Assembly (NCBI RefSeq): GCF_900100015.1
Contig: NZ_FNDD01000017.1
Location: forward strand, 49,250-113,249
DNA from: Vibrio xiamenensis
GTDB lineage: Bacteria; Pseudomonadota; Gammaproteobacteria; Enterobacterales; Vibrionaceae
Direction: 5' to 3'
Length of the DNA stretch: 64,000 bases
Shown: piece by piece, positions 18,673 through 27,475 of the stretch
How the letters are laid out: every line of letters begins with the position of its first letter
Position numbering within the stretch: the stretch's first letter is position 1
Notes under the pieces: generated by a model
Databases searched by the model: none
What the model saw: only the letters and a program-made list of their open reading frames with translations
Told to the model about the DNA's origin: nothing
Program-made: the position numbers and the translations under genes

Positions 18673-18720
18673 TCAAAGCCAAGGCCAAGGTGAAAGTGAA
18701 GGCCAAGGTGAAGGCAAAGG
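18673..18720 (-). repeat. hexanucleotide tandem repeat at 3' end of a gene
   Basis: Eight consecutive hexamers of the type CCTTNN (two variants begin CTTT) on the minus strand end in the stop codon. They encode a (Pro-X)n tail, PLPSPWPSLSPWPWL. Slippage would change tail length without breaking the frame. Confidence 0.9.
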
Positions 18721-21195
18721 CGAAAATTCATATTTAAGTTCACAACTGCTAAAATCAACATAATTTACAATTAAATTTTTCTGATATTCACTCAATATGC
18801 GGCTTTCATTTATAGCCGCATAAAATTTCTCATACTTAGGTGGAGTTTGCTTTCTTACCTTTCTTGCATAAATACAATAGATATTTTTGAAATTTTCGTC
18901 ATTAGTAATTTCTATATCTTTTGTATAAGACTGAAATAAAAATAAAAATGAAAGTTCATAGGACAATACAAGTCTGTCTTGATTGTTAATAGATTCAATA
19001 GTTTCACTTATATCCTTTATATTTTCACCGACAATTTTTTTTCGTTCATGATTACTATCATTAGTATCGTCATTCTCACCGCAATACCGACCATATAAAT
19101 TAATAAATTTAAATCCATTAGAATCACTTCTAATTTGCTCATCTTTACAATAAACATTATATACAATAGTAGTAAATTCTTCGTCATTTGACTTACCACC
19201 GTCATGATCTATGAAATTTATCGGATTGATATTATTAAAATAAATAAATGATTTATCATCACTCCTAGTATGATTTTCTATGTGTATATCGTTAAATGTT
19301 GTATTAGATAAAAACATTGCATTTAAGTCGTAAGATGACAAATTACAGTTACAATACTCTTCTTTATTTATTTCATCACTTATCTTATTACAACTAATAC
19401 TACTATTACGAAATGACGCATTAGAAAATGAAACATTACAAATATTTAATTTATCGAGTGACACATTTAAAAATGATGACTTCTGTATATCTGAATACTT
19501 TATTTTTGAATAAGACAACTGAACATTATCGAAGGTAGAACCTTCGAGCATCGACTGAGACAAATTGATGGCATGCATTATACTATCATCAAATTTGGCC
19601 CCTTCTAGATGGGATTGAGAGAAGTCACTGTAACTTAAATCACTATTTCTCACTCTTACCTGATACATGATACTATTTTTGAAATTTGAAAACAGTAGAT
19701 TCCTATTATTTATAAACATAGGCTTAATGAAATGGCAAATATCATCGCTATAGCTGACACACTTTCTAAATGTGTTCATATTAAAATCATAATCCGATGC
19801 ATTCGTGTTACTCAACTCAAATAACTGAGCGGATTTTGATAGATCAAAGATCTGTTCTTCTTCAACCTCTAGATGAGGGAACATATTTTTTGTTAGCACA
19901 AAAATATTCTTAAAAAAATTGCTTTGATTATGTTCACCAAAAACTTTCAATTGCTCTAGATTTTTCGCTAAAAATAGCAATAAAATCAATGAAATAAGAG
20001 AAAACAATGACAATAATGACACTGACAATGTATAGTAGAACTCGAAAAAATACCACCAGCGACTAGATCTTGTTTTATTGTAATTCTCTTGAATCCTTAG
20101 TAACTTAAACTTATTTTTAAAATTGCACATAGATAATATAAAAAACAATAGTAAAAATAAAACATTGTAAGGAGTAAAAAAATGCTTAAACTCTAACATC
20201 GATAAAATTAGAATAGATAAAAAATAAAAAAATATCCAAAAACACCTTTGAATCATATTTTCTATTAAAATAGAAAATGATATTAAAACAAATAGAAGAA
20301 TTAACCAATCACTAAAGCTCTCAATGAATGTTGTAATAAAGTTGAAATCAAAATTCATACTGGGCGTGTCTGTCGCCCCTGATATTAATTGTTTCTCATG
20401 TTCTATATAATCATACAAATGTCCAAAAACTGATGAAACTATTATAAATATAATCATTGATATCATAAAATTAATAACGATAGACTTAGTATTTTTTTTA
20501 CCGTTAACTTTATAACCACACTCCTTTATAAGCTTAAAATACAAATACCTAATCAGAACCCAATGAGAATCAAACCTTTCATTTAAAAACTCTTTACAGG
20601 ATAACCTTTGCCAATAGCAAATAGAAATATAACAACTAAGAATGATGCAGAGAAAATGATAGCTAGAAATCATCACACTCTGATAATCTAAAAACCTAAT
20701 CATTAAAAAAAACTGAATAAAAATAGGAAAAAATGATAATAGGAATGACATATTAGCGTAGACTAATATCTTATCATCTCTGCTGCTACTAAAAACGAAA
20801 TTGACAAAATTTTCTTTTACTTCGTGGCTAAGTGTTCCCTTACGCCCTTTAATTTTAGCTAGTTCATAGATATACATTAAACTCTTGCTATGATGGACAA
20901 GAGAAGAAGAGACATGATAATTAAATATAATTAAAAATATGGGAGAAAATATGAAAAACCCGACTACATCAACGCTAAACCCCAGAAATGGAACCGCATA
21001 CATGTCCGATCTTATAAGTAACTGCAGATCAGTTATGCTCGATACTGTTATCAATACAAATATCTCAGCAATTAGCATAAATAGTATTGCAAATTTTATG
21101 TCATTGGCCGAGGAATTGACGATAGAAATCAACTCTTCATAACTTGAGTTTTCATCGATTCTGTTTTGTCTAAACTTAAAAAAATTCTTATTCAT
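18673..21195 (-). CDS. multi-TM protein with pentapeptide-repeat domain
   Basis: The 840-aa protein is of unknown function. About nine hydrophobic helices fill residues 30-430 (for example ILFMLIAEIFVLITVSS and WLILLFVLISFSILIEN). A soluble region follows. A pentapeptide-repeat stretch of about 100 residues then contains runs such as SDLSYSDFSQSHLEGAKF and NVSFSNASFRNSSIS, the A(D/N)LXX pattern that builds a right-handed beta-helix. A final domain ends in a Pro/Trp-rich tail. The gene is strikingly AT-rich (by eye near 30% GC), unlike its neighbours, so it was probably acquired. An AAGGGTG precedes the ATG. It converges on the cysteine-rich peptide gene. Confidence 0.75.
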   Translation of the reverse strand: MNKNFFKFRQNRIDENSSYEELISIVNSSANDIKFAILFMLIAEIFVLITVSSITDLQLLIRSDMYAVPFLGFSVDVVGFFIFSPIFLIIFNYHVSSSLVHHSKSLMYIYELAKIKGRKGTLSHEVKENFVNFVFSSSRDDKILVYANMSFLLSFFPIFIQFFLMIRFLDYQSVMISSYHFLCIILSCYISICYWQRLSCKEFLNERFDSHWVLIRYLYFKLIKECGYKVNGKKNTKSIVINFMISMIIFIIVSSVFGHLYDYIEHEKQLISGATDTPSMNFDFNFITTFIESFSDWLILLFVLISFSILIENMIQRCFWIFFYFLSILILSMLEFKHFFTPYNVLFLLLFFILSMCNFKNKFKLLRIQENYNKTRSSRWWYFFEFYYTLSVSLLSLFSLISLILLLFLAKNLEQLKVFGEHNQSNFFKNIFVLTKNMFPHLEVEEEQIFDLSKSAQLFELSNTNASDYDFNMNTFRKCVSYSDDICHFIKPMFINNRNLLFSNFKNSIMYQVRVRNSDLSYSDFSQSHLEGAKFDDSIMHAINLSQSMLEGSTFDNVQLSYSKIKYSDIQKSSFLNVSLDKLNICNVSFSNASFRNSSISCNKISDEINKEEYCNCNLSSYDLNAMFLSNTTFNDIHIENHTRSDDKSFIYFNNINPINFIDHDGGKSNDEEFTTIVYNVYCKDEQIRSDSNGFKFINLYGRYCGENDDTNDSNHERKKIVGENIKDISETIESINNQDRLVLSYELSFLFLFQSYTKDIEITNDENFKNIYCIYARKVRKQTPPKYEKFYAAINESRILSEYQKNLIVNYVDFSSCELKYEFSPLPSPWPSLSPWPWL

Positions 21196-21381
21196 AAAGC
21201 ACCCTTGATGAATCCATTCATGTCAGAGATTTGTAAAAATAAGTATTGATGATAAATTTAATATTAAATGACTAATTCATCTATGTAGCAATATTGGGAC
21301 ATATATTACTTATTTCATAATAAAGACGCCTCTTAATTATTGCGCTAAATAGTCTGTAGAGTGGCTTTTTCTGCCCATAAA

Positions 21382-21403
21382 AAAGGTCGCTTACGCGACC
21401 TTT
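21382..21403. terminator. perfect hairpin downstream of the yagU fragment
   Basis: AAAGGTCGC (21382-21390) and GCGACCTTT (21395-21403) form a 9-bp stem with loop TTAC. The minus strand continues into TTT. It resembles the terminator of the intact yagU gene at 23181-23207, so it probably came along with the duplicated yagU 3' end. Confidence 0.8.
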
Positions 21404-21431
21404 AAACTAACCAACTCGTTGTTAGGTAAGA

Positions 21432-21640
21432 TTAACAAGATACCGCGTCTAGCGACACTTCGGGGTCAGACTCGCCGCTAATGCGATTGCGTAGGTCTCG
21501 GCGAATAACTTCGATAGACCAGAGCCATACCAAGTGACCAAAGATTTCAGATACGTGCTCGTACCACGGTAGGCTAAATAGTGGTGGTGTTAAGCCCATA
21601 AGTGGGAAAGAAATCATATGAACAAACAACTGCGCGAGTG
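21432..21640 (-). pseudogene. yagU 3' fragment (duplicate)
   Basis: The last about 65 codons of yagU are repeated here with only scattered differences from the intact gene at 23273-23887 (for example the shared stretch through [17 protein letters not shown]). The copy has no 5' part: at about 21640 the sequence switches, within GCGAG, to a piece of panE. The frame has no start of its own beyond an internal Met, so it is scored as a gene remnant. Confidence 0.88.
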
Positions 21641-21750
21641 CGAGCCACGAACACCACTAGATGCCGGGTACTCACCAGCCTAGCGCCGTAATAACAACTG
21701 ATACCACCCGCCCCTATCATGGCGATATTTAAGCGACTGCTCGTTTCCAT
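21641..21750 (-). pseudogene. panE 5' fragment (duplicate)
   Basis: About 110 bp match the start of panE at 14141-14236, including the ATG and the Rossmann motif. Here the motif reads GAGGISCYYG, with the last glycine of GxGxxG changed to serine. Reading on from this start crosses into the yagU fragment out of frame and stops after about 60 codons. It therefore cannot make a reductase. Confidence 0.88.
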
Positions 21751-22166
21751 ATAACCTCCCTGATCTGCTACCCATCACTCTAACTTAGGGCGCGGCGCTT
21801 AGGATATCCAGAAGAAACCAGAGCGTTGGCAGTTCAATGTCACATGGTCCTCACGTACATTTAGAAATACCAATGCAGACCATTCAACTTTTGCTTTAGT
21901 GGCCAATTTAAGCTAACTACCCGATTGATTACTCTAAGAAACTTACACCATGACGGCTTCAAGTTAAGTTAAAGACAGCCGGGCTATTGGGCTACTGATC
22001 ATACTATTCATCCAACCGATATCTATCGGTCTTAATGCATTAATAACTTTATCATTACTAATTCGAGCGAGGAACTATCTCGTCCATTGGTTACAACTCA
22101 ACCTGATTAAAAATCATCCAACACAGAAAATTACATAATTTATAATTTTGCTTTTAAATCATATGG
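21751..22166. other. intergenic region upstream of the RTX-motif gene
   Basis: There are 416 bp with no credible gene. It presumably carries the promoter of the downstream gene. No clear -35/-10 pair or operator was identified. Confidence 0.35.
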
Positions 22167-23138
22167 ATGAATAACATTATGACCATGATAGTTGGAGAAA
22201 CAAACACCGATGGCAGTGGCAGCGCGGCCAATTTAACCGAAGACAACGGCACTGTCCTCGACCTGACCTATTTTTACTCAGGTAGCGAAAGTGATACTGA
22301 TACTTTAGTCAGCGATGATATAACTATCAGCGAAACCAATTATCACTACGGAAGAATCTCTGTAAGCGTCACTAATACCGCACAATGGAACGCCCAGGGC
22401 CTGAAAGAGTTTTATATCGACTCATATGACAACTGGCCATTTGACAACTATTACCCTAGGCTGTTCATCAGCAATTTTGTCGATGTCCATATTGATATTG
22501 CTAGCATCGGCTACAATTACGCCGAGGCGTATACCATTACTTTCGCCATTTACGATGCCAAACGCGGCGATATCGATCTTTCCGCTCTTAATACTGATAT
22601 CTCTACTTATATCACCATTGTACCTTACAGTAATGGCGCGAGCTGGAGTAACTTATTTACCATCACCACTGGCGAGAGTGTAGATTCAGTCACTTTCACC
22701 ACCGAGGGCTCAGCTTATGAAGCGGGCACCACTAAGTATACTGAATTTGATGTCGACCTTGGCGCCGGAGACGATACCTTCACGTTTGATCTCGATGCCG
22801 CAGCATCGGCTTCCCAGACCCGCTACGTGGATGGCGGCGAAGGCGACGATACTCTAGTGCTGGATTCGGATTCTGATATTCTTCACTTTGCCAACTTTGA
22901 GTATATTGAAAACGGCTCTGACGATGCAGAAATTACCCTAACGTTAAGCCAGGCGCTGCTGGAAAATAATTCCGCACTCACCATCACTGATCTGGACATC
23001 GAGTTTGCAGATGATTACAGCAGTATTACTGTCACTGAAACGGATGACGATTACTATAACGTCACTGTGGTTTATGATGATGAGAGCTACTCATTTACCA
23101 CCAATGAGATTGATTCCGATTGGATATTAGCCAGCTAA
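22167..23138 (+). CDS. acidic RTX-motif calcium-binding secreted protein
   Basis: The 323-aa protein is very acidic and rich in Thr, Ser and Asp, without an N-terminal signal peptide. Two RTX-like nonapeptide motifs, LGAGDDTFTF and GGEGDDTLVL (about residues 199-232), match the calcium-binding GGxGxDxUx pattern. The C-terminus ends in hydrophobic residues after acidic ones (DSDWILAS), as in type I secretion substrates. It probably leaves the cell by a type I ABC exporter encoded elsewhere and folds with calcium outside. No enzymatic or toxin domain is recognised. ATG 22167 is the longest start; Met5 (22179) or Met7 are also possible because no strong SD is seen. Confidence 0.7.
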   Translation: MNNIMTMIVGETNTDGSGSAANLTEDNGTVLDLTYFYSGSESDTDTLVSDDITISETNYHYGRISVSVTNTAQWNAQGLKEFYIDSYDNWPFDNYYPRLFISNFVDVHIDIASIGYNYAEAYTITFAIYDAKRGDIDLSALNTDISTYITIVPYSNGASWSNLFTITTGESVDSVTFTTEGSAYEAGTTKYTEFDVDLGAGDDTFTFDLDAAASASQTRYVDGGEGDDTLVLDSDSDILHFANFEYIENGSDDAEITLTLSQALLENNSALTITDLDIEFADDYSSITVTETDDDYYNVTVVYDDESYSFTTNEIDSDWILAS

Positions 23139-23180
23139 CACTCGGCTTAAACTTTCCCAACTTACTTTGTCACCGCACAC

Positions 23181-23207
23181 AAAAAAGGCCGCCGAAGCGA
23201 CCTTTTT
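23181..23207 (-). terminator. yagU terminator with UUCG tetraloop
   Basis: On the minus strand AAAAGGTCGC-TTCG-GCGGCCTTTT forms a 10-bp stem with one G-U pair and a stable UUCG loop, followed by TT. On the plus strand the same place gives a C-A mismatch, so it mainly serves yagU. Confidence 0.85.
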
Positions 23208-23258
23208 ACTTTTTACTTTTTACTTTTTACTTTTTACTTTTTACTTTTTACTTTTTAC
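23203..23258. repeat. eight tandem copies of TTTTTAC
   Basis: A perfect 7-bp microsatellite of eight units (56 bp) lies between the convergent RTX-motif gene and yagU, directly adjoining the terminator stem. The first unit is formed by the T-tract of the hairpin itself, so the array probably grew from the terminator by slippage. It is non-coding. Confidence 0.97.
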
Positions 23259-23272
23259 GACTGAGCCGTTAA

Positions 23273-23887
23273 TTAGCGTGCGGCATCAAGCGCAACTTCC
23301 GGATCCGGCTGGCCAGTAATGCGATTACGTAGGTCACGGCGAATAACTTCGATAGACCAGAACCATACCAAGTGACCAAAGATTTCAGATACGTGCTCGT
23401 ACCACGGTAGGCTAAATAGTGGTGGTGTTAAGCCCATAAGTGGGAAAGAAATCATATGAACAAACAACTGCGCGAGTGCACCAGCAAGCAAACCTTGCCA
23501 AAGTTTGATTTTCGGGAATTGTTCAGCAACGACACAGTAACCAACCGCGAATACAACTGAGAAAATAATGTGCGTTACACCAACCCAGTTAAATGCATGA
23601 CCAGCAAATGTGTAAACGGCTTGGTTTGGATCAATAACACCTAACCAATCACGCAAAAATACATAAGGGGGATTTAAAAAATTGCGTGAGCAGTCAATTT
23701 GATCGGCTGCGCGAATTAATGCTTCAGGTGAGCAAGCAGCATTAAACATATCAATAGGACTACGTGGTGGTAGCGGTACTTCCGCGCCCCACTTAACAAA
23801 AGCAGAAACAATACCAGCAATTAAGCCAATAAATGCGGCTAAGCCATAACGTCTTCTTGAAGGATCGGTTTGTTCAAAGAAATTCAT
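23273..23887 (-). CDS. yagU: YagU-family inner membrane protein (DUF1440)
   Basis: The 204-aa protein has four hydrophobic segments: near 15-34, around [33 protein letters not shown], and [14 protein letters not shown]. The whole sequence resembles E. coli YagU, an inner-membrane protein reported to help acid tolerance. SD evidence is weak (GGGT), but the ATG gives the family length. Its last third is duplicated at 21432-21640. The upstream 0.86 kb is unusually AT-rich and empty. Confidence 0.88.
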   Translation of the reverse strand: MNFFEQTDPSRRRYGLAAFIGLIAGIVSAFVKWGAEVPLPPRSPIDMFNAACSPEALIRAADQIDCSRNFLNPPYVFLRDWLGVIDPNQAVYTFAGHAFNWVGVTHIIFSVVFAVGYCVVAEQFPKIKLWQGLLAGALAQLFVHMISFPLMGLTPPLFSLPWYEHVSEIFGHLVWFWSIEVIRRDLRNRITGQPDPEVALDAAR

Positions 23888-24696
23888 GTTTATACCCGTT
23901 AGACAATTAAAACAAAAGGGAACTAAACATTACCACGCTTGTGGCACATAAAAAATATAAATATATTCAAAACAAACATAGACAACCTTAATAATTTGAT
24001 CATCCACCCAAAACTTAGACTGAATAATAGTTGAGTAACCAACAAGGATATATTAATTATTTCCCGCAATTTTCACAAATACTCATAATATTAAAAATAA
24101 ATAATTCGTATAAGAACAACCAACTTAACCACTTGTTTTTATTTGAATTATATTATTAAAACACGTTCAATACAGCAGTACAACGATGAAATTAAATTTA
24201 AAAAGTTATGCAAAACAGTCATTAAAACACTCGAACAAAAGCAATTTAAAATCAACATTAAAGTAACATTTAAAATTATCAAATCATCATTAAGTCTTAA
24301 TAATTGAAAATTAGTTTTCCATTTTATTAGCTAGGAAGAATTGAAAAGCATTGGCGGTTAATACAATAAATATTCAAAATAAAAACAATTTACTTACAAA
24401 CCAAGTCCAATGATCTATCACTGGTGATTTTATATATGATTATTTATATTCATATGTGAATTTTAGATAATCAAATTAAGAATTTACCAACAATAGAAAT
24501 TTAAATTTCCATTCAATTCTAGGTATCGAATTGATCTATTAATATTGATAATAACGTTATTTAGATTAATTAATAATCAGGCGAGTAGCTAAAAAGTCAG
24601 TACTATTTGAGCTTTGATGAAAATCGATGGGATTAAAAAGCGAGATAGGAGTCGATTTATTCTTCGAATATCAAAATAAAAAGCTGAGTAGAAGCA
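23888..24696. other. long AT-rich intergenic stretch
   Basis: About 0.8 kb of very AT-rich DNA is full of A- and T-tracts, with no open frame having a start, SD and reasonable composition. It likely holds the yagU promoter and may bind H-NS-like silencers; the latter is inference from base composition only. Confidence 0.45.
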
Positions 24697-24728
24697 AACG
24701 TGACCGTAGACAAAACTAAGGTCACGTT
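24697..24728 (-). terminator. hairpin after the entericidin-like gene
   Basis: AACGTGACC (24697-24705) and GGTCACGTT (24720-24728) form a 9-bp stem with a 14-nt loop. On the minus strand it is followed by only TTT before GC, so it is a moderate terminator for the small lipoprotein gene. Confidence 0.6.
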
Positions 24729-24750
24729 ATTTACATTCTATCGCGCCGGA

Positions 24751-24885
24751 TTATTCTGTCGCGTCATGAACCGCTTCTTTGCTGTCGTTCCAAACTTTCG
24801 ATGAATCATCTTTAACGCCTTCCCAAGTGTTTGAACAGCCACCTAGTACAAATGCCATAGCAACAACTAACAACGAAATTCTCAT
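24751..24885 (-). CDS. entericidin-like small lipoprotein
   Basis: This 44-aa protein begins MRISLLVVAMAFVLGGCSN. It has a short signal with lipobox L14-G-G-C17, then a small charged amphipathic tail (WEGVKDDSSKVWNDSKEAVHDATE). AGGGG lies 8 nt upstream of the ATG. The size and layout match the EcnA/EcnB entericidin family, small lipoproteins that form a toxin/antidote pair in enterobacteria. Only one copy is seen here, so a pair is not supported. It is expected to be anchored in the envelope and stress- or stationary-phase-induced by analogy. Confidence 0.82.
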   Translation of the reverse strand: MRISLLVVAMAFVLGGCSNTWEGVKDDSSKVWNDSKEAVHDATE

Positions 24886-25388
24886 GGTATTACCCCTATT
24901 TTCGACGGTTTCAATCAAGTAAATACCAAACGAAACGTAACTATGTTTGGTATTAAGTACAGCATTCCATCACGTTTAGGCAGCTTGGATAAGTAAATTT
25001 ATTGTTAGGAAATTCGTGCTAAACCTTTGAAGAAACTCAGCCATATACTCTCCTTTGGGTAGCGTTTGAACTTAACATCATGTTTTTTAATAAAATATCT
25101 AAGCTAGACTCCCCTAGGCGTTAAAAAACGCACCATACAAAGCGTTACTGCCAAGCGTTTACTCTAGGTGATTTATTCCCTAAGTGTCTCAGTGATAACA
25201 CAATTTGGCGTGCGTTTAGCTTTTTAACGCCGGCATGAAGCCCTGAATTTGGTCGATTGCAAACGATACTATAATGCAAGTTATTGCAGCTTTCTTTGAA
25301 CTAAGATGTGATTAGAGGCATCAAGAAATTGACCGCTGATGAACAAGCTCGCTATGCTGGAACCATTATTTTCAAGGACGAAAAAATT
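24886..25388. other. intergenic region between the entericidin-like gene and psiE
   Basis: There are 503 bp with no gene I can support; an open frame continues upstream of psiE to 25308 but has no good start. The region holds the promoters of both divergent genes. I found no convincing pair of Pho-box (CTGTCAT-like) repeats before psiE. Confidence 0.4.
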
Positions 25389-25856
25389 ATGGGCACCAAA
25401 CTACCTGAAAGTTTTTCAAAGATATTTTTAAAGATTTACCACATCGTTGAAGCGATACTTCTCGTCGCGATTACGCTCGCCACCCTATTTGCGATTGGTA
25501 ATGAATTCCTGCATGTGTTTACCGAGCAAAGCGTGTTACTCACGGACATTTTACTGATGTTTATTTATCTCGAAGTACTGTCTATGGTGCAGCAGTTTGT
25601 CACTAACGGCAAAATTCCGGTGCGTTACCCAATTTACATCGCCATCATGGCGATTGCCCGATACATCACGCTCGGAATGAAAGAACTTGATGGAGTGTTT
25701 GTGGTATGGCTGTCACTATCGGCACTTATTTTAGCCATAGCGACTATCGTGATTCGTGTTGGTCATTATTTCTGGCCCTATGAGACCATAGCCAAACGCT
25801 GTCATCCCCTCGACAAAAAGCGTGCAGAACAAGAAAACCGTGAAGAACGAGAGTAA
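25389..25856 (+). CDS. psiE: PsiE-family phosphate-starvation-inducible membrane protein
   Basis: The 155-aa protein has four TM helices (AILLVAITLATLFAIGNEF, LTDILLMFIYLEVLSMV, IYIAIMAIARYITLGM and WLSLSALILAIATIVIRVG). The conserved central segment YLEVLSMVQQF and RYPIYIAIMAIARYI are typical of PsiE. The frame is open to 25308 with a GTG, but ATG 25389 has AAGGA at 25374-25378 and gives the family size. Function is unknown even in E. coli, where it is induced by phosphate starvation. Confidence 0.88.
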   Translation: MGTKLPESFSKIFLKIYHIVEAILLVAITLATLFAIGNEFLHVFTEQSVLLTDILLMFIYLEVLSMVQQFVTNGKIPVRYPIYIAIMAIARYITLGMKELDGVFVVWLSLSALILAIATIVIRVGHYFWPYETIAKRCHPLDKKRAEQENREERE

Positions 25857-25924
25857 TGCGATTTGTGTAAATAGCGCGATTAAACCAGTAATAGGCAACC
25901 GTTATTGAGTCACCATTCGTGCTA

Positions 25925-27274
25925 TCAACGCGATAATATTACGATGTTTCTACCTGAGTTTTTGGCTTCGTATAGCGCCTTATCGGCGTTATCGAGTAAC
26001 TCGTCAAACGTACAATGCTTATTAGCCAACATGGCTAAGCCAATACTCACCGTCAATTCGATACGCCGGTCACCGATAATAAGGGGCGAATGGCTTACCA
26101 ACACACGCATCCTTTCCGCCAACTTTAGCGCCTGCTCCTCTGCGTACTCGTTGAGTAATATCGCGAACTCTTCGCCGCCGACTCGGCCAAAGATGTCACT
26201 GTCACGAATATTGCGTCGGCAGATGTCGGCAAAATGCTTCAGTGCTTGGTCACCAATGGCATGACCATAACGGTCATTGATCGATTTAAAGTGGTCGATA
26301 TCCAATATCAACACCGCCATAGACTTTTTCTGCAATAAATTGATTTTCATTTCTTTATTGCCAAATTCCATAAAGTAGCGACGGTTGGCAAGCCCTGTCA
26401 GCACATCGGTCGTTGCCGCGTGAAATAATTTATCTTGGTAATCACTGAGATCGCTTAAATCTTTTTTCAGTATCCAACGAGTCAACACGATCGTAAAAAT
26501 AAAGAACGCCGCCAAAATGGTATAGAGATAAGGACCAATTTGTGAGGAAAGTTTATCGCTTTGCCAAAATAACTCACCGACCGAGATATGTTGTTTCGGC
26601 CCGGTCAAAAGCAAACTGTCATCATGTTTAGTATTTGAATCAAACGAGAGATTGGGCAATTTAAATTGGCCGCTAAGTTCATTAAGAAACTCTGGGGTGA
26701 GTTCTCTGGCCAATACCAACAGCGAACCATCAACAACGGTTTCGCTCTCATCATACAAAAACGGTTCAGCACTGACTAAATAGACGGTGCCCTGAAACTT
26801 GGTAAAAAATGACTGATGCAAGGCAGACAGATCCTGATTCTGGATCATGTCGAACTTTTCCATAATAGAAGAAGACATTAACGAGTTGAGTTGTTGATTA
26901 AATGGCTTACTTTCCTCATGTTTACCAAGCAGTTCCACCGTCTTATCGCGATAAATAAGCGCAATAAAGCTCAAGTTATAAGTAGGGACCAAATAGTCGC
27001 GATACATGTCATCGACCCACTTTTGATCTCGACGCTCAACGGTATTTTGATAGGAAAGATCCCAAAAGGAATATTCCATATTGAGTTTCACCAATTCGTC
27101 TTTTTCTTTATTGAGCGCGATCACGACGCGCTCATGGAGGTCCTCTATTTCTTTGTCATCGAGCGTTTTGAGGAAAAACATGACCAACACGGCAATCAAA
27201 ATCATCATGGTAGAAATCAGCCATGTCACCGCAGAAATCACCGAATTGGCTGTAAAATATCGTTGTTTTAGCAC
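25925..27274 (-). CDS. membrane diguanylate cyclase with CHASE4-like sensor
   Basis: The 449-aa protein has a TM helix near residues 12-35 and a periplasmic domain of about 200 residues with EYSFWDLSYQN, the aromatic signature of CHASE4-type sensors. A second TM (YLYTILAAFFIFTIVLTRWIL) leads to a C-terminal GGDEF domain. The active motif is GGEEF at 366-370, and the product-inhibition I-site RxxD is present as RDSD five residues before it. It should make c-di-GMP from GTP and promote attachment. The start is GTG 27274 with AAGG about 10 nt upstream. Confidence 0.93.
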   Translation of the reverse strand: MLKQRYFTANSVISAVTWLISTMMILIAVLVMFFLKTLDDKEIEDLHERVVIALNKEKDELVKLNMEYSFWDLSYQNTVERRDQKWVDDMYRDYLVPTYNLSFIALIYRDKTVELLGKHEESKPFNQQLNSLMSSSIMEKFDMIQNQDLSALHQSFFTKFQGTVYLVSAEPFLYDESETVVDGSLLVLARELTPEFLNELSGQFKLPNLSFDSNTKHDDSLLLTGPKQHISVGELFWQSDKLSSQIGPYLYTILAAFFIFTIVLTRWILKKDLSDLSDYQDKLFHAATTDVLTGLANRRYFMEFGNKEMKINLLQKKSMAVLILDIDHFKSINDRYGHAIGDQALKHFADICRRNIRDSDIFGRVGGEEFAILLNEYAEEQALKLAERMRVLVSHSPLIIGDRRIELTVSIGLAMLANKHCTFDELLDNADKALYEAKNSGRNIVILSR

Positions 27275-27475
27275 ACCAAGTTAACCTTATTTGAGCCACT
27301 CATAAACCATAGTTCATGACTGATAAACAAGCACTTTTGGATGAGTAGCAAACTTCACTTAAGCATTAATAATTACTGTATACCAGGCGATAAAAAACGT
27401 CGAGCTACCTATATGATTGGAATGAAAAATGAGGCGCTAAACAGCGCCCCACTTCTCACCATAGGTGCTCAATCA

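Noticed and set aside
22167..23138. RTX toxin
   Set aside because: Only two RTX motifs are present, and no pore-forming, acyltransferase-target or protease domain is present.
24886..25388. Pho box upstream of psiE
   Set aside because: No pair of CTGTCAT-like 7-mers with 4-bp spacing was found.
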